From assembly GCA_905250115.1 (NCBI GenBank), contig CAJNOI010000004.1, positions 205,784 through 269,783 on the forward strand: a stretch of DNA of 64,000 bases. The letters are read 5' to 3'. Origin of the DNA: Adineta steineri (taxonomy: Eukaryota > Rotifera > Eurotatoria > Adinetida > Adinetidae). The notes under the pieces are model-generated. The model was given only the letters and a program-made list of their open reading frames with translations. It was not told the DNA's origin and did not search any database. This document shows, piece after piece, positions 10,109 through 21,286 of the stretch. Both the position numbers and the translations under genes were made by a program. How positions within the stretch are numbered: position 1 is the first letter of the stretch; every line of letters begins with the position of its first letter.

Positions 10109-13100
10109 ATGGATACATTATTTACCGCTGAACGAAATGAATCTGATGATTACTATGCAATCCTTGGCTGTGATGAACTTTCAAATGTAAGTATCCTATT
10201 ACATTTGTCGTCTTCTTTTTTTTTTTACTCGATGATTATCTTTTAGAAGGATCAAATTCAAGCTGAATATCGTGTTCGAGCACTTCAATTGCATCCAGAC
10301 AAAAATTTAGATGATCCCAAAGCAAGTAAGTTATATCTATCTATATATAGAATTTTTCTATCTTATAATTTAATTAAATCTTTTTTGTAGTGGAACGATT
10401 CAAAAAACTACAGGAAGCAAAAGAAGTTTTATGTGATGATAATCAACGTAAACAATATGATTGTTGGCGTAATAGTCATATAACTGTACCATGGAAAACA
10501 TGGCATTCAATGAGCGAACGAAGTCAACCGGTAAGGGAAAAAATACAGCTGCTTGTTTTCTTCTTCTTTTTTGTTTAATACTTCATCTTTAAGTAAAATA
10601 TAACATCAAAAGGATATAAAGTGCATACGTAATCACCGTTGGTCACTATTCGAAAAAATAACAACAATCATCTTTTTCTTTACTATCTCATTTTTCATTC
10701 ATTTTCATCTGTCCGCCCTTAGAAACATATAAGTTTGTACAATCATTTTCTTTTCTTCTTTTCTGTACACAAACAACACGAAGAAAGAGAATATATCACA
10801 TATACTGTTAAACAGACAAAAAATATATAGAATGACATTAAGTTTTAATCCATTTCGGTTGCGATGAAAATAAAGTAAATGATGATGACGATGACGGACG
10901 TTTTTTAATACTTAGATCAAGAGGAGCATTCGATGGATATGTTGAAATCACTTTTTTCGATAAACGATTTCGACTTTTCTTAGGCAACGGTGGACATATT
11001 TCACCAAATTGTGATGTGATTTCATTGATGATTCTTTCATCATTCATTAAATGATTTGAATCAACGAGAGTTTCAACCATAAATGATGAATGAGACGAAT
11101 GAGATGATGGTGATGATGTAGGTGGTGGAGTTAGAAGATTAACTATTGATATAGAATTGGAGGATGTTGGTAATGATTCATCTGGAGAAGATGATGATAA
11201 ACAAGGAGAATAAGTTGAAGATGATGTTGTTTGAATTAATGAACAAGTGGAAAGTGTTTGATCGATTGTTTGACGTTGAATGATTGTTGGAGAACATGAT
11301 TGTTGTTGTTGTTGAATAAACGGTGTAGATGATGGTGATGAACATGAACAATGAGCGAGTGATGTGATAGTATTAAATAATGTAAAGCGAATAGGAATAT
11401 GTAAAGATGATGATGTTGTAGATGATTTTAATGAAGATAGAAGATGTGAATCTTGTAATAATCGATCATTTGAGTCATAGAATGATACCTGAAGCAGAAG
11501 AAGGGAATAAAAGAATGGAATGTTTGTAATGTTTACTTGTGTGATGGAAGAATGTGGTAAAATTTGTTGTATATATGATCGAAGAATGGCAATAGGCATT
11601 GAACTTTGACATTGAAGATAACGGCGAGAAAACTAAAAAAAGAAAGGAAAAGAGGATGATAATGAAATGACGGTGTGTGAGAGGAGAGAATGGATAGACA
11701 TACTTGAATAGATGCATTTGTATTTAATTTCGATTGTGGGCAACTAGAAAATAATTTTAGTATTGTATGAATATAGGATGATGTGAAATATTGATGTGAT
11801 TTACCTGCATTTGAGATCTAAATCAATATAAATACTTTCATCATTATCAATTTTATTTTCTAAAACAAAATATAAAATGGTATAGAATAACGGATTATAT
11901 GTATTTTTTCTTTTTACTTTGATGGAATTTGAATCGTCGTTGTTGTTTCATAGCGTGTTTTTAGTCTTGTGGGAAGAATATGAATGTGCGTGTGTCGGTG
12001 AAGTAGAAAAAATGAATGAATGAATGAATGCAATGTGTGATTGTGTTCGTGCTCGTTCACTTCTATTTTTCTTTCTTTCTGCCCTTTCTCTTTCTCTTTG
12101 ACAAGAATTAATCGATAACCAATGAATATTTCTTAGTTATACCTTTTTATCCAATAGAAAAATGTTAAATTTTATCGGTCGACGATGCCCTTTCTATTTT
12201 CTATTTACTCTCGTTTGGACGAATCTATATATATGTATGCCCGCTTGTAGCTCATGTCTCGCATACACATCTGAGTAATGGGACGAGGCGAACATGAACA
12301 GAGAAAAAAAAAACAGCGAGAAGGAAAGAAAGAGAAAAGGCCTTGTCTATGTGCATATCTGATCTTGAGAAGAGAGAGAAAAAAAAGAAAAGAACGAGAA
12401 AAGAAAAACGAATGACTTTGGATTTTCTTTTTTTTTTTGATTGTTGTCTGACAAAAAAAATATGTGACTTATTATACTAATGATTAATATAAAGATATAA
12501 CAGATGTTACATCTTATTTGTTAATTGTTCAATATTGATAGATTTTGATGATATATAGAAAAATTTATGTGTCTCAAAAGATCGATGAATTGAATGCAAT
12601 AGAAGACAAGATAAATACTTATTCTAATGAGTAAATTGGTTTGATTTACTGATGAAAATAAATCCTTAGGCTATAGCGTCTGTTTTTCTTTTTCTTCATA
12701 TATGAACACCCAATTGTCAAGTAATAGACACGCGAAACGATGACCTTTTATGATCAGAGATTTCGTGCATATAAACAGCCTGACACACTCATCATTATGT
12801 CATTATATCAAAGTGATTAAATTCTTCTTGGACGGATAAAAAAATAAAAACTTCAATCGATGACAAATCGATTATTGATTAGTAATAACACAATACAAGA
12901 ATATCTAAAGTTTTCATTGGATAGATATCGAAAACGAGTATTTTTTCAAACGAAAAAAAGGCTAACGTATGTTTTCGAGTGTGCAGATATAGAGTGCGAG
13001 ATCTAACGACTAGAAATTCCTGTGAAGGAAGCAAATTGACGTATATAGAAAGATGTGATCCTCCCTCTGGCTCTCACCCTGCATGAAACATTGTTGAAGA

Positions 13101-14089
13101 TGACCGACCGGAAGGATGTGAACGATGTGACGCCCTCTCAGTCAGCCATAGAAAATGCCCATTTTTTTCTACAGCAAAGCTGACAAATTTCTTCATATTT
13201 AATCATTAAAATCTTTTGTCTTGAGCAAAAAAAAACACACGCCATCTCCTTAAATTAACTGCCTCTAGCTGAAACTAGATAAATACAACAAAAATATTCA
13301 ACTGATAAATTTCATTAAAAAAAAGCATGTTTTATTATACTCGTATATATATTTATCTGACAAGATATATTTCATACTTAAAATGAAATAGATATTATCA
13401 TTTAAATTACTATTCATTCATTAAAACGAGAAAAACCTATTGCTGTTATAACTATTCTCACTTGAATATGTCAAAAATGACAAATGTTCGGTTACTTTTC
13501 GTATGGTGTGACAAACATTGAATGATCTATATTTTCATAAAATTATTTTTATAATTACTGACATTCGCATCATTTGACTTTTAAGAGAATCACATATATA
13601 TTTCAAATCTCCTTTGCTAAGCAATCTGAAAATAATGTTCACGCATCTTATATTTTCGATAGTAAAGAAACTTCAAAGTAAAATTAAAACAAAACATGAT
13701 GATGCAGATCATTGATCATTAAAGAAATATTCCAAACTATTACTTATTGTGTGAATAAATTAATTATTTTTTCTCATATAAGAAAAAGAAAAATCTAACA
13801 CTGAATTGATGAGTTAACATAGTGTGAAATCATATGAATAATTTTTCTTCTTCTCATTCTAGACATTCCATTGGATAGTAACAAAAAAAGAACCAATGAT
13901 TGAAAGTGATCAAATGAATAAAAAGGACATCGAAGAAAAAAATCTCAATGAAAGTAAATACGTCTTATTTTCCTGTTGAGAACTTTTTCTATATAAATAT
14001 TTTTAGATATTCAACAGACGAATTTAAAATGGGAATCAGCTAAACCAATGAATAATGATCTTCGAAAATTTCGCAATTATGAAATTTAA
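10109..14089 (+). CDS. DNAJC12: J-domain co-chaperone DNAJC12
   Basis: Cytosolic Hsp40-type partner of Hsc70; in vertebrates it assists folding of aromatic amino acid hydroxylases. Exons 10109-10186, 10247-10325, 10391-10530, 13863-13953 and 14007-14089 join in frame. The J domain includes DDYYAILGCDELSN, the catalytic HPD in LHPDKNLDDPKA and KLQEAKEVL. WRNSHITVPWKTWHSM, then FHWIVTKKEPM, then KWESAKPMNNDLRKFRNYEI match the conserved middle and extreme C-terminus of vertebrate DNAJC12. Three introns are 53-65 bp, but intron 3 (10531-13862) is 3.3 kb and contains the second PLDLS gene on the opposite strand. Identification is firm. Confidence 0.94.
10838..11842 (-). repeat. near-identical core of the inverted gene duplication, arm 2
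   Basis: Counterpart of 5320-6336, separated from it by about 4.5 kb containing MARCH and DNAJC12 exons 1-3. Similarity continues weakly to about 12430 in the 5' flank but stops at the stop codon on the 3' side. Confidence 0.9.
10838..11951 (-). CDS. Ser/Pro-rich PLDLS protein, copy 2, antisense inside DNAJC12 intron 3
   Basis: Exons on the minus strand are 11918-11951, 11805-11859, 11704-11743, 11537-11632 and 10838-11488, about 291 aa, with the same intron phases as copy 1. The first exon (MKQQRRFKFHQ) is unrelated to copy 1's proposed first exon. The second lacks an 11-residue stretch present in copy 1. The remainder is almost identical, including the basic region and PLDLS. Small differences are I/V, N/H and shorter Ser/Pro runs. 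It is nested and antisense, so its transcription would cross DNAJC12 pre-mRNA. Both copies keep open frames, so neither looks like a pseudogene. Confidence 0.7.
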
Positions 14090-14585
14090 TCAACGATGCA
14101 TATTTATATATATATTCGCATTTATTTTTCTCATGTTAGTGCAATAGATATTGTTTGGTGTTTGTTTGATATTTAAACGGGCATGAATAAATAGTCTTTT
14201 TTTTTATTTAAATGTGTAGATTTATATTTAATCGATAAATAAATATGTATTTGAAAACATTTATTTCAATAAATTTATTCTCATTATTATCGAATGATTC
14301 ATATATTTAACTAGATCTATGATGACACGACAATTTGAATTGGGTTTTTTTCCTAGTGGCTATATTCTAGAAGAAAACCCTCGATTATTCTCGTTTCTTT
14401 TATACAGATATATGATATACATATGTTAACTTTGTTAGGAATCGATCGAGTGAGAGAGAGAGAGAGACAAGGATATCGATATTTTTTTTTCTCCATTTCG
14501 ATATATGATAAATTCTTTTCTAACTAAAATCAGTTAGATAGTTTACTGTTTCAAGTAAGATTCGAACATCGACATCATTTTTAAT
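14090..14585. other. intergenic, no gene seen
   Basis: DNAJC12 3' flank with AATAAA motifs at about 14186 and 14268, then an AG-rich simple stretch near 14452-14468 ahead of the RdRP gene. Confidence 0.45.
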
Positions 14586-17500
14586 ATGATGCGAGAGCTC
14601 AAATATATTCATTATCGAGATAATGATTTTTATGAGAATATAACTACACATAATAGACATTATTATTCTCAAACAAAAAATGTTTCGAACTATTTATTAA
14701 ATAATAATAATATTCATCATCATCATGAACAAGTACAATTTAAACGTGTATCATCTCGTAATCATACTAATAAATGTCAAAGACAAGTTGTTCGTACACG
14801 TAAATATTCACAACAAAAACAGGAAAATAATAATATCCAAAATTCAACAAATAAAGTATGAAGGAATATTCTATTTAGTAAATAATTTTTTTGTATAATT
14901 TTTAGACAAGATGTAATCAAGATCAAAACTGGTTTCAAACACTCTTAAAATGTGCTTCACCATCAACTCCAACATCTGTATATATTACTCTTATTAGTTA
15001 TTGAAAACTTCAAGTTATTGTTTTTTTTATTTAGCCAATTTTAAATCAAAGATCACCACTTACACATCGTTCTCAACTAAGTTCACCATTGTATAAATCT
15101 GTTAAACCATCTCCATTCATTGATTTTTCATTTAAAATTCTACCAAATTCATCATCATCAAATTCTTGTCTATCTCGTATAATTTTAATTGTCGATGGAA
15201 CATCAACAAGTTTAAATAATCTTTGTCATATGTTCGAACAATTAAATATTGATTTAGTTATGAATAATGATAATAAAAAAGTTCAAGTCGAACATGATCT
15301 TTGGTGTCATGGTGGTCTTGATGCTTATACATTTACAATAAATGATTCCAAATCACTAACACTTCCATCATGTATTAATAAATTAAAACAATATCAATTA
15401 ACTAAAAATGATCTTTTTTGGTTTACATTTCCACGTATACCATTAAAAATCGACGAAAATTCTCTTGATAATGAATCAATGTTAACAACTAAACTTGAAT
15501 TTCTTGATTCATTACTTAATCCATTTGAAATAAAAGATAATGACGAAGAATTTGATAAAAAACTTTGTACAATAAATGATGGTATTTATGTTGAAATGAG
15601 TTTTGGTTCATTAGTTTCATTAGGATCATTTCATTGTTTTGAAACAATAAAAAAATTTAATGGAAATATTCGAACATGGAAAATGACATTTTATCAAAAT
15701 CATTTTGATATTGATTATCAAAAATCTTCAAATGATAATAATTCACTTGAAGAATATCGTAAACGAATTAAATCAGAATTTATTGATAATTGTGCAATTG
15801 TTAATACATTAAATGATGGATTTTTAATTTATCTTAATATGAAAGCGAATTGTATTGATTATTTAAGTAAATTTAATATTAAATTTTTATTATTCATGTA
15901 AGAAAATGTTTTTTGTTTTATAGATCCAGATCGAACAAAACCTGGTTTAGATAATTTTATTCGTATTGTACCAAAAGAATCCCGACCATTATGTTCAACT
16001 TTTCGTCTTTTAATTAAATTAGATAATAATGCTCTTCCAGCTAATTTAACAAAACATTTAAATGAAATCAAACTTGTATTTTCACATTTTTTATCATTCT
16101 TCTCAAGAAATTATATCGCGATAACTTATGGATCAATTCAAACATCACCCGGATTAAATCTTCGTCCATTAAAACCTTCATTTTCTTCATTTATTAAAAA
16201 TTATGCTTGGTCAATACTTGTTTCTCTCGGTTATCGTTTTCATCAACGTGTAACATCATTATTTACAGCTAAATTAAATACTATTGAAGATGATGAAGAT
16301 TTTTATCATGCATGTATACACTTATGGAGACGGACAAAAGAATATTTATTTATTGATTTATATGAAGAATTAATTGATTATTTATCACGTCAAGCACGTA
16401 TACGTGCTGAAGAACGACAAACAATTTTATTAAAACCAACAATAAAACAACCACCTAAAAATTATCAATATGTACCAAGTGTTACATTAACACCAACAAC
16501 AATTATTATTAAGCCTTTAAAATTATGCAAAACAAATCGAGTTTTACGAGAAAAAAAGTTCGGCGGACCATTTAATTTTGCATTAGGTAAGACTTCTTTT
16601 CATTTCATATTTAAACTAAATTATATTTTTCTAGTTGAAATTCGTGAAGAAGATGGTGGTGTTTTATATCCATTGGATTTTCGACAAATACGTTGGAAAT
16701 TAAAACAATTATTAGTTGATGGTTTTACAATTGTACCAAATCGTATTTATAAATATTTACATCATTCACAATCACAATTAAAAGAAAAACAATTTTGGTT
16801 TTATCATCATCATCCGTTAGTAGAAAATTCAAATGAATATAAAAATCTTTCATTTGATGATGGTTATTTATGGATGGGAAATTTTGATAGTGAACGTGTT
16901 ATTGCTAAACATACAGCACGTATTGCACAATGTTTTACAAGTACAGAAGAAACAATTAGAGTTTAGTATTTAAAAATCAAATTTATATATATATGTTGAA
17001 TATTTTTATTTAGATTCCATCAGAATGTGTAAAATATATAAATGATGTTGAAACAGCAGATGGAAAATATAATTTTACAGATGGATGTGGAACAATGTCG
17101 ACTGTATTACGTGATGAGGTACAGTATGTTAGAGAGGACACAAATAAAACACTATAAGAAAAGAAATGAGGAAAACAAGAATTCTTAATTTTTGATTACA
17201 ATTTCATTTAATAAAGAATTTGTATTAATTAGATCAAAACCAAACTTAATCTTCATTATCCATTTACTGTGATGCAAATTCGATATGGTGGTTGTAAAGG
17301 TGTTCTTACTTTAAGTCCTGAATTAAATGGATGTTCTCAACAACTTGTTTTACGTCATTCAATGCGTAAATTTAGTTCTGATCATGATATTCTTGAATCA
17401 TGTCGTATATCTTCTCCACGTAAAAATATTTTTTTGAAAACAAAAAATGATAATTAATTTTTTTATTCTTTATTTCTTAGGTCCACTTTATTTAAATCGT

Positions 17501-19986
17501 CAAACAATTGTTTTACTTTCTCATCGTCATGTTCATGATGTTATATTTTTATTATTACAACAAGAACATCATTTATGGTTAATTGAATCTTTATTATATC
17601 CATCAGTAACATACGATTTTCTGTATGATAAATTAACACGAAATTTTTTTCCATTACGTGAATTATTTCTTGATGGACAATTAAATTTAGCTGAAGAACC
17701 TTTTTTTCGTCAATTAATTGTTACATTTATTCATCATGATTTAATTAAAATGAAAGAAAAATCACGTACACGTATACCAAAACAATCAGCAAGAAATCTT
17801 ATCGGTGTTGTTGATGAATATGGTGTTTTAGTAAGAATAATTTTTTTTCAAGTGTACAATTATTTCCGTTTTGTTTTGCACAGGAATATGGAGAAGTCTT
17901 TGTTCAGTTTAGTAATTTACGTTCAAAAACTCTTTATCGTCAAACTCAATCGCCAGTAAATTCACCAAATAGTGATTTTGATGATCAGATATCAAATGAA
18001 TTTGAATGGACCGAAACAACAATATTAAATAATATTCGGGTTGTTGTTACTAAACATCCATGTCATCATCCAGGTGATATGAGAACATTTAATGCTGTTG
18101 ATAAACCTGAATTACGACATTTACGTGATTGTATTGTATTTCCACAAAAAGGTCAAAGACCACATTCAAATGAAATAAGTGGTTCAGATCTTGATGGTGA
18201 TGAATATGCTGTTTTTTTGGCTTGATTTACTTGTACCAAATACTGAAAATTTTCAACCATATGATTATGATTCTCAACAACCACCCGTACCATTATCACG
18301 TTCAGTAACACGTGATGATATTGTCGATGTTGTTTTAACTATATCTGAACAAGATTGTTTAGGTAAATTATGTTGTACACATTTAGCTTATGTGGATAAA
18401 TTAGGTGTACAACATGATGAATGTGTTGCTATAGCAGCAGCTATATCAGAAGAATTAGATGCAGGTAAAACTGGTAAACATCCATTTAATGAACAAAAAA
18501 TCAAAGAATTAAATACAAAATTAGATTATAAAAGACCAGATTATATTGACAAAGATCAATTTGAGCTTTATCCAAGTGAACATGTACTTGGTAAATTATT
18601 TCGTTCAATAAATCGTTCACAATCAACATGGTCATTAATTAATCATTCAGCTTATCATCCAGAAGAAAAAGATCCATCCTATGATATATTATCAACAATT
18701 GAACGTGTACCTATTGATGTATATTTAATTCATCCAAATTATCAAATATATACATCATCAGCATTAGATTTATATCGAACTTATCGTGATGCATTATTAA
18801 ATATAATGTTTGCATATCATTTTGTATCGGATATTGATTTAATTTGTCGGTTTGATTCACAACAACAACAATGTATGTCGAAACATATTGATGTTGCTGA
18901 TTCAGCACAAGTGGAATTAAAAGCATTAATGGATAGAATAAAAACATTATTTTATGCGGAATTTAATGTTCGAGAAGAAACTGAACGTGGACGAATAAAT
19001 ATAAAAAGAGATGGAGAAATCTGTTATTTAGATGAAAAATTAGCTAAAGCTAGTGCATGTTATGTTGTCTGTTATCAATATGAACAAGCACAACATCCAA
19101 AACGTATTCTTTCATTTCCTTGGTTATTTTCACGTTTACTTGTTCAACTTCGACAACAAAATTTAACTATTATTGCTAAAGGTAAATTTCATTTCTCAAA
19201 TAAGATAATAAATTATTATTATTTATTTAGCAATTGATAGACCAATTTCACAATTACGTGAACATGCAACTATCGCTCATGTTATGAAAAATACACTTAA
19301 TCGATTAGTTGAACAACGAGAATTACGATTTCATGTTGAATTTATTGATAACAAAGATGCTTCATTCATTGTAAATAAACAAATTCGTTTACGATTAGAT
19401 GATCCGGTAACAAATATTGAATCTGATAATATTCATATACATCTTATTGAAATATGTTTTATTGAAATAATTCATAATTGGTTAGTTAGTCAAAAATTTT
19501 TATTTCTAAAATTAATAAAAATCTTTTAGGTTATCTCGACAGAATATTTTTGATACAAATAATAATATATCAACAAATAAAAAACCATTAATTAATGAAC
19601 AACGTTGTTGGCAACATATATTAACAAAATTTATTTATGAAATCAATGAACAAGGCCCATTTGATTGTTCAAATTTATGTATAAGACAAGGGCAATCATC
19701 GGAAAATTATTATAATTCAATAAAAAAACTTCTTTCACATTGGTCATATGATATGGATGTGTCTAATCAATGGTCATATGATGAATATATATCAACAATG
19801 TATCATCATTTAATTCGTTTAGCATCATTTTGTTCACAAAATCATATATTAAATAAAGAAAAATTTGATTTTTGTTATTTACATGAATATTTAATACTTG
19901 CTTTACAAAGTATTGTTCTTGGTGTTCAAGGAGAAGAAAATGGATGGGCTAATTTACAAATTGATGATAGTGATCGTGAACAATGA
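14586..19986 (+). CDS. RNA-dependent RNA polymerase of the eukaryotic RNAi type, with one frame break
   Basis: Copies RNA into double-stranded RNA for small-RNA amplification. Exons: 14586-14855, 14906-14977, 15035-15866, 15924-16586, 16635-16960, 17014-17118, 17233-17419, 17481-17830, 17884-19181, 19231-19480, 19530-19986, about 1,600 aa. Conserved blocks include YNFTDGCGTMS, QIRYGGCKGVL, RHSMRKF, PLYLNRQTIVLL, VVVTKHPCHHPGDMR, CIVFPQKGQRPHSNE and the catalytic SGSDLDGDEYAVF. Right after DLDGD, a run of seven T (18212-18218) shifts the frame. Reading six T would continue into WLDLLVPNTENF as the family expects, and every later exon fits that frame. The N-terminal ~115 residues are Asn/His/Gln-rich. 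The break may be a sequencing error or a real lesion. Confidence 0.93.
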
Positions 19987-21286
19987 ACATTTATTTTTTT
20001 GATTTTTTCTGTCATTCTTAATCTTAAATCGTTATTGTTTCGTTTTCTATTATTATTATTATTTGATTTTCGCTGATCAATGTATATGTATCTTTTGTTT
20101 TCCGTTCTGTATTGCGGCTTATTTGCTGTACTTCAGTATTTTTATTTTTTTTTCTCATTCGGATCTTATAGGTTGATTTGATTGAATCTAGATAAAACAT
20201 CATCTTAGTTAATTTTAGAACAATTTCTTATATATATATATTGATATTCTGTTTTATTGGTGATCTTTATAATTATTCATATTGATTATCATAGAAACAT
20301 ATTCGATAAGCTGATGTAAAGTACAAAACGTTTGCCTTATTGATTCAAGGATCGAACAAGGGAAAAAAACATGACTATCTAGTAGTACATATGTTTGTTA
20401 GCATTTTCATGCCTTCCGTTACTTCATAATAATAATAATATATCATTTCTAATCGAGTACTTATCGAGACTATGAATTACTGGCAGATATAAAAATTTGT
20501 TTACATTGATGAGAGTATTTTTCTTTTTATATTTACCATTATCAAATAGATTATAACATATGTCGAAATATTTCTTTCAATAATTAAATAGATTTTGATT
20601 TCTAAAGGATATAGAGCATATCAGAACTAAGTATCTTCTCAATACAAGTATTTCCAGCAGTTATGTTCGAATGTATAATAAAGTTGATGACCTTTTCTTG
20701 TAAAGAAATCGAGACAACTGTTATAAATTTTATGATGAAAAAATACATTTCAAGCCTATACATATTTACATATAATATTTTTAAATTATTAATTTTGATA
20801 ATTTTCATTTCGCTCAAAACGAAAGAACATTATTGAATGTGAAATAAATACTACCAATATTCAACTTACTACATCATCATATTCAATAATGGCAGATATT
20901 GATTTCTTCCTTTAGAAATACATCATATCTTCATTAGCATAGATTTATGTCGTTGTCAAGTCTTCGTTTCTATATGCAAATATAGTCTTATATATATATA
21001 CTTAATAAAAATAATCAATATTGTCGATTAGGTAAACATATGTCATATATATATGATGATCATTTTTCTCTAACATATTATTTATCTTCTGATTGGTAAG
21101 ATCAATAATGACATTTTGGTCCTTGAAGGAGTATGTGTTGGCGTTTAAGTCAATATAATCTTTTTTTTTGCCTATGCTCTTCTTCATTTTCATAAGTAAA
21201 GGAGATATTTACTACATATAACTAACCAAACATAAATACAACTGACATTTAACACAATCAATTGAAATATTCAATGTTCTAAAAAA
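19987..21286. other. intergenic, no gene seen
   Basis: AT-rich spacer between RdRP and the 7TM receptor. Short ORFs (20602-20817 and 21002-21193, both minus) lack motifs and have spacer-like composition. Confidence 0.45.

Noticed and set aside
14586..19986. RdRP as a pseudogene
   Set aside because: There is only one lesion, in a homopolymer, with all splice phases and conserved blocks intact, so it was kept as a CDS with a flagged frame break.
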